A stretch of 64,000 bases of DNA from Cyanodermella asteris (Eukaryota > Ascomycota > Lecanoromycetes > Ostropales > Stictidaceae): contig UYJD01000006.1 in assembly GCA_900618795.1 (NCBI GenBank), positions 850,785 through 914,784 on the forward strand, given 5' to 3'. Position 1 is the stretch's first letter; each line of letters starts with the position of its first letter. The notes under the pieces are model-generated. The model did no database searches and was not told the origin of the DNA. It worked only from the letters and a program-made list of their open reading frames with translations. Of the stretch, positions 45,166-59,600 are shown piece after piece. The position numbers and the translations under genes are program-made.

Positions 45166-46254
45166 ATGTCAACCCCAATCCCTGCCCCCAAGCCGACCCC
45201 CCTGATACTCCTCAAAACCCGCTCCCAACCGACCGACAACTACGCCGACTACTTCACCTCACACCCAGACTCCTTCTCCCCGACCTTCATCCCCGTCCTC
45301 ACCCACACCACGAACCTGGGGCCTCTCCTCAAACACTTCTCTCCCACCACGCCCTTTTACACCTCCCACGGCGGTCTGATCTTCACCTCCCAACGGGCCG
45401 TCGAGGCCCTGGACGCTGCTCTCCACCACCTAGCATCCTCGACCCCGTCCCCGTCGTCACCGGGGTCCCCACGACACGCGGGAGAGACGTTGTCGGAATC
45501 GTACCGTTCCGGGCCCGCAAAGGGGTACCTACCACCACTGTACACGGTCGGCCCAGCGACCAGTGCCGCGCTGCAAAAAGTCGCCAACGAGCATTTCGCC
45601 GTCGGGTTACGGACGCGGGAGCTCGGTGGCCGGGACTACCCGGTCCGGGGCCGCGAGACGGGCAACGGTGAGAAATTGGCCGAGTTCATCCTCGAAGACT
45701 ACCGTCCGCCGCCGCCACCGCCACCGCCACCACTGAACGACGACGACGACGACGACGGGGGGAAAGATGGATCTGCAAACGGAGAAAGAGCTCGGGCACC
45801 GCTGTTGTTCTTTGTCGGCGAGCAGCGGCGGGATATCATACCGAACACCCTCATGGACGAGGCGTTGCCGGCTTCGAGACGGATCCGCGTCGACGAGGAA
45901 GTCGTCTACGACACCGCTGTGGAGGAGGCGTTTGAAGAGGCGTTTCGAGACGAGTTGCGGCGACGGACGGAGGGTGTGTCGTCGTCGGATGAACGGATTT
46001 GGGTCGTCGTCTTCAGTCCGACTGGGTGTGGAGCGATGTTGCGGGTTCTGGGGTGGACCGAGGAGGGAGGCTGGCCGGAGAGTTCGAGGGAAAAGGGGGA
46101 TAGTGGGAGGAGGATATTTGTTGTTACGATTGGGCCGACGACGAGGGATTATCTGAGGAGCGAATTTGGGTTCGAGGCGGATGTTTGTGCGACGATGCCT
46201 AGTCCGGAGGGGATCGCGGAGGGGATAGACGAGTTCACGAGGGCTGCGAAATAG
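45166..46254 (+). CDS. HEM4: Uroporphyrinogen-III synthase
   Basis: Single exon, 362 residues from the ATG at 45166 (MSTPIPAPKPTPLILLKTRS). The two Rossmann-like lobes of the HemD fold are visible: GLIFTSQRAVEAL and LPPLYTVGPATSAAL in the first, and LLFFVGEQRRDIIPNTL, IWVVVFSPTGC and FVVTIGPTTRDYL in the second. A low-complexity insertion of nine Pro followed by a run of Asp sits between them (about residues 181-200). The enzyme closes hydroxymethylbilane to uroporphyrinogen III in cytosolic heme synthesis. The family has weak sequence conservation, but the motif order is clear. Confidence 0.9.
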   Translation: MSTPIPAPKPTPLILLKTRSQPTDNYADYFTSHPDSFSPTFIPVLTHTTNLGPLLKHFSPTTPFYTSHGGLIFTSQRAVEALDAALHHLASSTPSPSSPGSPRHAGETLSESYRSGPAKGYLPPLYTVGPATSAALQKVANEHFAVGLRTRELGGRDYPVRGRETGNGEKLAEFILEDYRPPPPPPPPPLNDDDDDDGGKDGSANGERARAPLLFFVGEQRRDIIPNTLMDEALPASRRIRVDEEVVYDTAVEEAFEEAFRDELRRRTEGVSSSDERIWVVVFSPTGCGAMLRVLGWTEEGGWPESSREKGDSGRRIFVVTIGPTTRDYLRSEFGFEADVCATMPSPEGIAEGIDEFTRAAK

Positions 46255-48962
<2,708 letters not shown>

Positions 48963-50801
48963 TCAGAACAGTGTGGCCTCTGCTTCCTTGCTTTGCTTGT
49001 CATCTTCTTCAGGTAGCTCGTTCTTCGTCGCCTCTGGCTGTCCCGGCGTTACTCTCAAGAACGCTTCGATCAATAGACCACTCGCGACGCTGACATTCAG
49101 ACTGTCGACGGTCGATCGCACAGCTCGGTGGCTTCTGATGCTGACAGTAGCATCAGCCTTCTTAATCAGATCTCGTTTCAAGCCATCGCCTTCCCCTCCG
49201 ATCATCAAGACGCAAGGAGCTTTGTAAAGAGGGCCCTTCAAGTCGTCCGTATAGAACTTGTTGCCCTGCGTCCGTTGAGGGCCTTTTGCACTCGTTTGGG
49301 GAGCAACAGAAGCAAAGAACTGCCAGCCACCCTGCTGTGACTTGGTTACGAAGCCACTAGTGTCGGCGACCGAAAACAACGGCACCGTCTCGGCAGCACC
49401 AGCCGATGCCTTCAGAACCACAGCATTCAAAGGAGCACAGGTACTCGACATGACCACGGCGTCCGCACCCAGGAACTGCGCGCTTCGAATAATGCCGCCC
49501 ATGTTGCCTGTATCCTGGACACCGTCGAGGAACAACACCAAGGGAAACCGCCGCTTCCGTGTTTGAGCCTTGAACACTGCGTCGGTGCCATTGATCTCGA
49601 GATCTTCCAGTGACTGCGCTGCGGGCTCAAAGCCAATAGTCTCCTGGCCTGGTGTAGTCACCTGGCGCAAAGATAAGATTGGCGGCTTCTTCAATGGCGA
49701 AGCTTCCAGCACGACCCCGTTGTGGGGGCGGCCTGCAGCAATTCTGTCCATTGGCGCCGTGCTGCTGGTCCGCTTGACGTTCAGTCCCAGCTTCTTCGCA
49801 AGTGCCAGTATCTCTTGACTTGCTGGCGATCTGTTTTGATCATTGCAAAAGTGTAGTTTGTAGAGTATCCTGTGGTTTGATTTGAGAGCAGCGTGGACGA
49901 CCGAAGCTCCATAGAGAAATTCGGAAGCAGGAGTCGTGAATGCTATCCGCTCTGACGAGTTGTCAATCCTCGTATCTTGCTTGTTTGCGCCAGAGAACTT
50001 GTTCTCACTTCCTCTGGACCATCCACGCTCTTCAAAGTCCTCACCACGGGTGATGCTCTGGGATCGTCGCCTGGGTTCATGCTCTCGGTTATTGACATCA
50101 GAAAGTTTGGTGTCTCTTCCCGTAGACTTTCCGAACTCTTCAAAGTCTTCGTCAAATTCCCTTCCCGGGTTCCGTCGCCCAAATTCTCGATCTCGATTGT
50201 TGGTGTCGGTGAACTTGGTAGATCTTCCTCTAAATCCTCCAGACTCTTCAGCTTTCTCGCCAGAGGTGCTTTCCTGGTTTTGTCGCGCATACTCTAGATA
50301 ACGCCCAAACTCTAGATATCGCCTCTCCCGCCTGTTGAGTGGTTTCGATTGGGATTGATCCGATCGACCAGGACCGGTCCTGGAAGACTTGCTGAAACTT
50401 TCTGATTCCTTGTAGCTCTTCCTGCTGTCAAAGTCTCGTCTGGGCCCCGAGTTATTGTATTTACCAGCATCACGCTTGCGATTCTCCCATTTTCCGGCTC
50501 TTGCGGAATCCGCGTTTGGCCGAAGTGCCGGTCGCATTCGATCACGAGGAGGTCCGGCATCTCGGGCATGAGCGTCTGTGAATGGCTTCGAAAATGGCTT
50601 GCTTGATCGACTGGATCCTCCGGGTTTATTCACAAGCTTTGCAGCTCGACCTAGTTTGTAAGAAGGTTCCGGAGCGACTCCGGACCGCCTCAAGCCGCGA
50701 TGTATGGCTGATGGTGTTGCGATAGTCCTAGCGAACACATGACTATGAGGCTGGCCGTGTAGCTGCATCCATGATCGGGTACTAGCAGGGAGTTTGAACA
50801 T
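48963..50801 (-). CDS. MRM1: Mitochondrial rRNA 2'-O-methyltransferase, Mrm1/Pet56-like (SpoU family)
   Basis: One exon, 612 residues. The N-terminus (MFKLPASTRSWMQLHGQPHS) fits a mitochondrial presequence. Residues ~60-285 form a long charged, Ser/Arg/Glu-rich extension with three imperfect repeats of ~35 residues at about 191-285. The SpoU substrate-binding domain starts near 290 (FLYGASVVHAALK). The SPOUT methylase domain carries NMGGIIRSA (433-441), GGEGDGL (535-541) and SLNVSVASG (567-575), the three SpoU motifs. Mrm1 makes Gm2270 (yeast numbering) in the peptidyl-transferase loop of mitochondrial large rRNA. Divergent from the remodeler gene. Confidence 0.93.
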   Translation of the reverse strand: MFKLPASTRSWMQLHGQPHSHVFARTIATPSAIHRGLRRSGVAPEPSYKLGRAAKLVNKPGGSSRSSKPFSKPFTDAHARDAGPPRDRMRPALRPNADSARAGKWENRKRDAGKYNNSGPRRDFDSRKSYKESESFSKSSRTGPGRSDQSQSKPLNRRERRYLEFGRYLEYARQNQESTSGEKAEESGGFRGRSTKFTDTNNRDREFGRRNPGREFDEDFEEFGKSTGRDTKLSDVNNREHEPRRRSQSITRGEDFEERGWSRGSENKFSGANKQDTRIDNSSERIAFTTPASEFLYGASVVHAALKSNHRILYKLHFCNDQNRSPASQEILALAKKLGLNVKRTSSTAPMDRIAAGRPHNGVVLEASPLKKPPILSLRQVTTPGQETIGFEPAAQSLEDLEINGTDAVFKAQTRKRRFPLVLFLDGVQDTGNMGGIIRSAQFLGADAVVMSSTCAPLNAVVLKASAGAAETVPLFSVADTSGFVTKSQQGGWQFFASVAPQTSAKGPQRTQGNKFYTDDLKGPLYKAPCVLMIGGEGDGLKRDLIKKADATVSIRSHRAVRSTVDSLNVSVASGLLIEAFLRVTPGQPEATKNELPEEDDKQSKEAEATLF

Positions 50802-51241
50802 TGCCCAGGTGAACGGGCCTGGTTTGAATGCGACAAATGCTCAAGTCTTGCCGGCAGATAGTTTCTTCGCCAACTTTTTGTGCCACAGCATGTGGCTGAT
50901 GCGCACGTCTCCGCGCCGCAGCAGCCAGGATCTGCGAGGAAGCACCTGAACAGGTCAACTAATCACATCGGTTCAGGGGACGATCTACCGCTGCCGCAAA
51001 GCTTATGCCGCCCAGACCGCCGTCAGTGCGGAAGTGCTCACGCCGTTGCGACAACGCTTTTCTGAGACGCGCCGCCGCGCAGGACCCGCGTCTCGCTCAA
51101 TTAATACATTCACGGAAGCTTCAACAAAGCTGTCACCCACTTCCATTGCCAGGCTTGCATCGCGCGCGACCGCCAATCCCTGCATGCTCCATCGCTATGG
51201 TATAGCCCCGGTTCCGAATTGTCGACGACATTTCCGTCACC
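50802..51241. promoter_or_regulatory. Divergent promoter, MRM1 / chromatin remodeler
   Basis: 440 bases between the two ATGs. No TATA box evident; no repeat. Confidence 0.45.
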
Positions 51242-54200
51242 ATGCCGCTTTCGCAAGGTTCCGAGGATGCGGAGCTTATGAACCTCGTTGGCGATGTTGT
51301 TGACGGCGTCCTGGAAGACCGCTCCGACGAAGAAGATGTGATCAGACCTCCAGCAGTACGGTTACCGACCCGAAGTCGAAGTGGGACCGTCTCTGCCGCC
51401 TCTGCCGAATCATCAGATGAAGGGAGCGTCATCGAAGCAGTAATTTCGAAACAGCCCGGCATCAATGCCTACGAATGGGTAGGACACATACCGCCAGTGT
51501 CTCTACATGTCCGAGTGCCCCCGCCCGTCCGACGCTGGGAGTACCGGGCCCACGACGATAGGTTGAAGCGGATTGTGGAGGAAATTGAAAGAGATGGAGG
51601 AGAACTTAGCTATATCGTCCAACGGCGGGATGGTCGTCGCTTTGAGGTAAGGTGCAAGACTTTCCTTTGAGCTTCACATGAGACGATATGTGTTTTATAA
51701 GGTCGGAGACGGTGTTGAATTGGGCGCGCAAAAGCTTGAGCTTGGGTCGGGAGCCACACCAGGCCGCGCCATTGCTCCATCAGAATTGCTCAGCAATTAC
51801 AAGTCCTCTTGTGTTTCCAGCTCTCACTTTCGCCCGAGTCAGAGCTCATTTCAACCTTGTCAGCAAGCGACCGACTGCTTGTTCTTGTCAATCAGCATGA
51901 AGTCTCGCCTGCTTGATATACCAAACATGTGTTGTTATCACCTCATTCTCTATTACCCGTGCATGGCAACTTGATCCTTAAGTCTTCTTTGTAATTGCAA
52001 AATCGCGACTACCTTAGACAACCTGGTTAGCCCGCTGAAACCATAGCTAACCAGCTGACTTAGATCGCTTACGAAGACTTGATCCTTTCGCCGACTGGAA
52101 GGTCTTTACTAAACTCTCAGGCAGCAAACGGTGATTCTGACGGTGATTCTGACGGTGATTCTGACCAGTCAGACATGCAGCTCCGTCCTAAACCCGCAGC
52201 AAGGAAGAGAACGAATTTCATTGATTTGGCTCATCTGGGCGCTTCAGACGACGAGCTCGAAACTGCTGGCGAACGCGCTCGGACCCGCAAACCCCAACAG
52301 AGCCAGAACAACTACTCGCAAGAACAGGAGACTTCCACTGAAGAGGAAGATGATGATGATGACGATCTTCGACCCCGACGCAGACTCGCAAGATCCAGAG
52401 GTGCGAAAGCAGTCCAACAGGCCAAGCCAACTCGTCAGACCCGTGTGACCAACAAGCCAAAGGTCTCTTACAATTATGGACCGGCTTTATCTGATGAGGA
52501 GCCAGACCGACGACGACGTCAAACATCTCTCGGCAAGCGAAAGTTGACACAATTTCTGGACGATGCCGATGTCCGCCGATCCGGCCGACAGAGGCAATCC
52601 AAAACAATGCGCGAGGTTGGTGAACATGAGATTGGCGAAGTTGAAGTCCAGCAATCGGCAGGACCAGCTGCGAGAGGCGCTACCGAGGTCTTCAAGAGAC
52701 TTTCGCCACAAGATGAATTTCGCAAACGCCACTGCATGACCTGCGATACCTGTTCGATCATGGGAAGTCATCCAGAGAAGGGAGAGCTCATCCACTGTCA
52801 AAGCTGCACAGTGTCTTATCACAGGAAGTGCTTGGGCCATCGCACCAATCGTGAGCATCTGGTCACCAAAGTTGATGAAGAATATTCGGTGCTACAGTGT
52901 CGTCGATGTCTCGAAGTACCGCGCAAGAAGGACAAGACCGCGCCTCACCAAGGTCGCTGCGGCAGTTGCAAAAAGCCCGGAAGAGCTTCAAAGCCGTTTC
53001 GCCCGCGGAAGTCTCCCAGTGAAGAACAACGAGAGCGCGAGGCCAATGATGGTCAAGATCCGATCTATTCGGTACACTCTGAGCTCATTAACAACGTGGA
53101 CAATGTACTGTTCCGTTGTACCAAGTGTTTCCAGGCATTTCACTTGTACCACTTGCCTTCCAAACAGGACAACCCTATGGAAAGTGATCAACGCTCGCAA
53201 AAAGCAAGCCATCGATTTGCCGAGTATAGCGAGACGTGGGAATGTCATGAGTGTGACGACCGTCCGGTATTCCCGCATGCCCCGACCAAGAAAGGCACAC
53301 CGGGAACTCTCATCGCTTGGCGTCCTTTGCCTACCGCCAATTACATCAGCGGTCAGACTGTTGAACAAGTGAACGAAGACGACAAGGAGTATCTTGTAAA
53401 ATGGCAGCAGATGAGCCATTACAAATGCATGTGGAAATCTGGACCCTGGGTCTGGGGTGTGGCTCCGAGCTCGATGAGACGAGCGTTCGCTGCAAAAGAG
53501 AATAATCTACCTACCATGAACACCGAGGACGCAGTCCCAGAAGACTGGCTGCGCATTGACATCATATTCAGCGTCAAGTACAATAACTACGTGCAGGCCA
53601 AGATCGAGGAGGTTGATATTGCCCGCATCAAGGAGGTCGGTCGTGTATACGTCAAGTTCAAGGGCTTAGGCTACGAGGACGCCGTTTGGACGGATCCGCC
53701 CGATCAAGAAGAGGCTGAACGCTACGAAGACTTCCGTGCTGCATACGTGGACTACGTGCGAGGGCAGTACATTCGAATGCCAACGTCGAAGAGACTTCAA
53801 AACGAGTTACAAAGGTTGCGACCTGTTGGGGCTGACGAGAGAGCGCAGCGACTTGCCTTCGAGAAGAAAGTCCTGCTTAAGGAGCAGCCAGCCGAGCTTT
53901 CTGGTGGCAAGCTTATGGACTACCAGTTGGATGGCGTCAACTGGATGCTGTACAAGTGGCTTCAAGAGAAGAACGCTGTGCTTGCCGATGAGATGGGGCT
54001 CGGTAAGACTATCCAGGTCGTTGGATTCCTGGCTGCCTTGAAGGAAAATCACCACATGTGTCCCTTCCTGATCGTAGTTCCCAACGCCACCTGCGCAAAT
54101 TGGCGGCGGGAGATCAAGCAATGGGCCCCTTCCCTCCGAGTCGTCACATATTTCGGCTCAGCAAAGGCAAAAGAGCTGTCCATGGAATATGAACTTTTCG

Positions 54201-56629
54201 GAGACCGCAGCGAGAATCCAAGTCGCGCGATGCCTGCAGCGAACGAGCTGCGTTGCCACGTCGTCGTAACCTCGTATGACGCCGCTGCAGATCCAGAAAA
54301 CCAGCCGTTCTTCAAACGCATCAACTGGCAAGCACTGATCATCGATGAGGGGCAGCGTCTGAAGAACGACAAGATAAATCTCTATTCCAGCCTCCTTGCC
54401 CTGAAAGCACCATTCAGATTACTCCTGACCGGAACCCCTCTTCAAAACAATCAGCGTGAACTGTTCAATCTCCTTTCGTTCCTGGATCGCAAGGTCAATG
54501 CGGAAGCGCTGGAGAAGGAATATGAGACTCTCGATGAGACTCTGGTAAAGAAGTTGCATGAGATGATCCGGCCCTACTTCTTGAGACGAACAAAGGCACA
54601 GGTGCTCGACTTCCTACCACCTATGGGCCAGATTATCGTTCCGATCACCATGACGAAACTACAGCGAGAGCTGTACAAGAACATCCTCAGCAAGAACGCC
54701 GAGCTTGTCAAGGCCGTCATGGGCAAGAGAGACGCCGAGAAGGGCAAGGCCATCAGCGGCCTGAAGAACGTCTTGATGCAGCTTCGAAAGGTCCTTTGCC
54801 ATCCTTTCGTCTACAGCATCGATGTCGAAGAGCGTACCACAAACGCGGCCGTGTCTCACCGTCGCCTCGTCGCAGCCTCAGCCAAGCTTGTGCTTTTGGA
54901 GCTGATGTTACCTAAGCTCAGAGAACGCGGCCATCGCGTTTTGCTTTTCTCCCAGTTTCTGGATAATCTCACAATGATCGAGGACTTTCTTGATGGCATG
55001 CAATTGCCTCATCTTCGCCTCGATGGAAGCCAAGGATCCCTGGAGAAACAGAAGGTGATCGACAAATTCAACGCACCGAATTCCGAAGTGTTCTGTATGC
55101 TACTTTCGACTCGAGCAGGTGGCGTGGGAATCAACCTTGCGACAGCCGATACCGTCATCATCCTCGACCCCGACTTCAATCCTCATCAGGACATTCAGGC
55201 AATATCTCGTGCTCATCGCATTGGTCAACAGAACAAAGTCCTTGTCTTCAAGCTCATGACGCGTGACTCGGCTGAGGAAAGGATCATGCAAGTGGGGAAG
55301 AAGAAAATGGTTCTCGACCATGTCATCATTGATCAAATGGAGGAGGAAGGCGATGGTAATGACCTTTCGTCGATTCTGGCCTACGGCGCGAAAGCGCTGT
55401 TCGAGGACGACACTACCGATATCACCTACGACGATGCATCCATCGACAAGCTTCTTGATCGATCGGCAATCGAGAACACCAAGGGAAGCGAAGAAGATAC
55501 CCAGGAGACGCAATTCAGCTTTGCACGAATCTGGAAGAACGATGCCGGTGACATGGGCGACCAACTACAGGACGGTGGACGGGAAGGTTCTGCTGACTCG
55601 GCGCTTTGGGATTCGATCCTTGCTCATCGCCAGAAGGAAGCCGAAGCCGAGATGAAGAGAAAGGAAACGATGCTCGGCCGCGGACGACGTGCTCGCAATA
55701 CCGTCAATTACGGACAAGACATCCATCATCAAAGGGACGACGATAGTGACACTGACTTCGCGGACAAGGACGTTGGAGAATCAGATGATGATCATGGCTC
55801 TCAGATGTCCGGCGTCGAGGACACTGCGAACGTGGAGAAAGAGGCGACCGAACTCGGTACGCAAGCAAAACCCGCCGCTCCCAGAGTCGGCAGACTGGCT
55901 GGTCAGCCTCGAGAAGATCGTTTCGCAGGACACGGCTCCATGGGTCCGCCAAAGCCCAAATCGAAGCCCGTCAGTCACAACCGAACCTTCCAGCGTTCGG
56001 AGGTCAAACCCCCAAGACACGCTCCGCGCGACCCAGGCCAACTTCCATGTCTCATTTGCAAGAACCAATACGGAGCACATATCATTGGTGATTGCCCGAT
56101 CAAGAAAGCGAAGCCCGAGTTCTGCAACCTCTGTGGTCTTTCACATTTTGGCTACCAGCGCACTTGTCCCCACCTGCAGTCCGAGACCCAGGTCAGACTC
56201 ATGTTAGAAGCACTCAAGCACAGCCAAGAGGACCCCGAGCTGGTGAAACTTGCCAGGGCGAAGCTTCAAGGCATCAAGGGTACCATCGTACAGAAGAAAA
56301 AGAAGAAATTGGAACAGCTTCAGCAGCAACGCGGGGGCGCGGTCACGCAGTTCGATGGTGCCTCATCGTCCGCTCCTGCGCCGTCACATGCCCACGCGCC
56401 ACTTGGTGATATCAGTCCGAACAGGCCAGGAGGGATTTTCAATCCTGGATGGTCACCGCTGAACAGCGTGGCACCGAACGGAAATGCGACGATTTCACGT
56501 CCTTATCAGAACCAGCAGACCTCGTATACAGCCGACTGGCAACGACCTGCTGTGCCGCCAGGTCAACATCAGCATCCCGTTCCGGGCGGGTATACGCCTT
56601 GGAGTGCACAAAACGGGAATGGGAGATGA
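51242..56629 (+). CDS. SNF2-family chromatin remodeler, Mit1/CHD3-like
   Basis: Two exons, 51242-51646 and 52064-56629, 1656 residues. Exon 1 ends YIVQRRDGRRFE and exon 2 begins IAYEDLILSPTGR, an in-frame, family-like junction across a 417-base intron. Order of domains: acidic N-terminus; PHD-like zinc finger (~357-416, HCMTCDTC...); a second Cys-rich finger (~433-532); chromodomain-like segments (~563-690, EYLVKWQQMSHYKCMW and VYVKFKGLGYEDAVW); SNF2 ATPase with DEMGLGKT (~777) and DEGQ (~895, the DEAH-box equivalent); helicase C with SRAHRIGQ (~1183); and a C-terminal Cys-rich knuckle (~1464, CLICKNQYG...CNLCG). It resembles S. pombe Mit1 of the SHREC silencing complex and Mi-2/CHD3 proteins. 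Expected to slide nucleosomes at heterochromatin. Confidence 0.92.
51647..52063 (+). other. Long (417-base) intron of the remodeler gene
   Basis: GTAAGG donor and CTGACTTAG acceptor. Its length is far above the 45-65 bases usual in this window. It contains an internal acceptor (ATAAG, 51697-51701) that could pair with the same donor to remove 55 bases; the frame then stays open for 91 codons and ends at 51972-51974. Confidence 0.75.
52130..52165 (+). repeat. Three perfect 12-base tandem units in the remodeler
   Basis: GGTGATTCTGAC occurs three times in a row without change and encodes GDSD-type acidic repeats near residue 160. Perfect copies suggest recent slippage, so copy number may vary between strains. 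Confidence 0.85.
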
Positions 56630-59600
56630 ACGTGATGCTGGCTTACGAAGAAGTCTATGGGGAGCCTTCTGTACCATAATGACCATGACAGATGAATTGT
56701 AGAGAGTACGATAGCTCTGAGCATACCAAGACTGGGAATGGCCATCATGGTGCATCATATTGTACTTGACGATGTATTCTAGAGCTAGATGACTTGCAAT
56801 CAATGATTCCGAGAGCTTTTCAATCTGTGTTCCATGGCTCAAAATGTGTCCTCTCTGTGTAAGAGAGTAATATCCAAATAATTTCTCCGGAAAAAAACAT
56901 TTCTGGTGAAAAATGGCATCCCTGCAAGTCGGTCTTCTTCACAACCAACCAAAGCACCATGTCTCACCAACCCCCAAAAGCAATCCCAAAACAGTCGTCG
57001 CACAACAGCGTCCTGCAAACTACAGAGCTACGAAACGCGATGCTGTAGCCTTTGTACATCGGCAGATCGCGGATGCCCGTACATGAAAGGGACGAACGGC
57101 TGCAGTGGCTGCTGCAACGCTGCATCATCAGTGCTCACCATCAACTCATCAGTCATCCGGGTTCATGCAGACATGCCCCGTGACAAGGCCACCCATCCCT
57201 GCCTGGCGTACGTAACCATGCTTTCGGAATCACGATCCCCTGTTGGTGTCGATGTTTTTTTTTTTTTTTTTCCGGCCTGGCATGGAAAAAAAAAAAAAAA
57301 AAAAANNNNNNNNNNNNNNNNNNNNNNNNNTTTTTTTTTTTCCGGCCTGGCATGGAAAAAAAAAAAAAAAAAAAAACAAAGCGGAGAGGAGAGGAGAGGA
57401 GATGCACGGTCTCACTAATACCATCGGTCGAAGGTAGCGGCTTACTGGCGGGTTTTTCCCTCTCCGGAGACCAAATTACGAGAACACAGTATGCTGATCC
57501 TGGCTGGCTTGGACATCAGCGGCAGTTGGTTTTTGGTCGCGTTCTCCCGTCTGAGGGACGCGCTTCCGTCTTGACGGTGCGTGGATGTTTCAGATGGGAA
57601 ATATGCATGTCTCGGGTTTCGTCTCCGGGCACCTCAGAGGACTGGACTGCGGGACGGTGATGACTGGTCACTTTACTTGACATTTCTTTGATGAGGAAGG
57701 ATTTTAGAGGAGGCTTCACGCAGGGAGATTGAGATCGATCATCGTGATCGCCCAGTATCAAGAGCTCGGACCGTGTGCCTGCATCCACAATCGAGACCCT
57801 TGAGTCCGATCGAGATTCACGAAGGCCGTAAATCCCGTCAATGTACGGCACTCCTCTGTCGGGAAATCGTACGGCGGCGCGACGTGGAATGTCACGACAT
57901 TGCACCACAAGGCCGACCGAAGGGGTTTGGTTGAGTGGTTGGATACTGCCGTTGCTGCCGTACGTGTGTTTGCGTACCTGCAGCTGCAAGCGGGCAGCCA
58001 GCCAGCCTGGGCTAGCGTGAAGATCTTGATCCACCAACGACGCCTCCTAGTAGCTCACAGTAAAGGAAGTCGGGGTTCGGAAATCGAGTGGATGGGAGAG
58101 CGTGATGGCTTGCTGCCGATCAGGCGGAGAAGCGACCCACAAGCTGGACAGCTGCTTGTGCTTCGTGCCTGGTTCCTGCCAAGCATTTTGAGTGGTTGTT
58201 GGACGAGGTCACGATTGGAGGGAAAATGGGCTTTCGGGCTGACATGCTGCTACAGTCATGATGAGCTAGCATCGTCTTGACAGGTCTGATCTGAGCTTTG
58301 TGCGGGGGTGGGCCATTGTGAAGGTACCTTGTTAGTCTGGAGTTTGTCGATTATACGCCTTACTCAATCAGTCAAGTTGGGCAGCTGTTTGTCAGTGCAG
58401 TATATTGCGATTTGTTCACCGCCAATAGCTTCATGTTAGACTTCCACTGGTCGCGGCAACTATTGGTCTTGTATTGTTGCACTCAAAACCCAAGACACGA
58501 AGTGCGATTATCCCAAGCGCTGAAATAGCAGTGGCAGGCGAAAAGGAGTTCGACTTTTAGCCGCCATTCTAAAAGAAGCTTTCGAAACCTTCCAACGCAA
58601 AAGGTTCGATAGCTCCAGACCCTAGTGGAGTCCCCCCGTCATACCTCTAAGAAGCTTTGGCGGTCACCAGACCAAATTTGACCGTCACCGTCTCGATAGA
58701 CAAGGACAGATCAGGAAAGCCGACGACCTCTCAAGCAGATGGTGAGGGACACCGTCAAGCCGTAATATCCTTGGCAGGCAATTGAATATAACTGAAAACA
58801 TGGAGTCGCGCTCGTTGCTGTGCTCAGAATCCAACCATGAGACTGCAGTGTGATAGTTGTGATCACCGCGAGGGACTTTGCTTGGGCGCACAGCACCAGG
58901 CCGTCTAATCTCCAGGGCCAAAACAGCCTCTCACAAACGTGCAGAGAACTCGACGGAGACACTCAGACATTGGAAGGAATCCGTAACCAGCCAGCTGAAA
59001 GGATCTCTGGCACCACGGTGGCGCTGTCAACGCGGGACGGAAGCTTCTCAATGGCGGGGCGACCCCAAACAACGATATGTACAGGATCATGCCACTGTTC
59101 ACGGGCGGATAGTCACGCAAACAGTCATGCCTGGACCACGAATCTGGTCAGTGTCGACCAGATCGTCCGTGCTCTCTGTACTCCACACGCCGCCCAAGAC
59201 CTTGTCCTGTTCTTGACGGGGCGTTCCGACGACTCCATGGGTCTCGGAAAGGTTCACAACGGTGACCGGCGGATCGATACCGTGAATGAACGAGCACGCC
59301 GTGCCGGTTATTCCGGCAGCAACAAAGAGACATCCGGTCGAGACGTCGAGACTGCTGCTGAAGCTACTCATCCATGCACGCTCAAAGAGCTGAAATTTGC
59401 AGGTAGCACGAGAGCATCTTATCAGCAAACGGAGGCACTCCCTTGAAACATGCATCAAAGAATGTCTCGGACCCTGGCAATGCCAACAGCATGGCTGAAA
59501 CGTCGCCAGCACATGCCGGTGATCTCATTTTAATTGTTCACAGAAGCAAGAAGCGATTGCCAAAGCGCTAGGACCTTATTAGCGATTCCATGCGGATACG

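Noticed and set aside
58850-59512. Overlapping ORFs of 198 (plus) and 137 (minus) residues in the gene-poor right part.
   Set aside because: Neither shows a domain, signal peptide or plausible splice extension, and both overlap each other.
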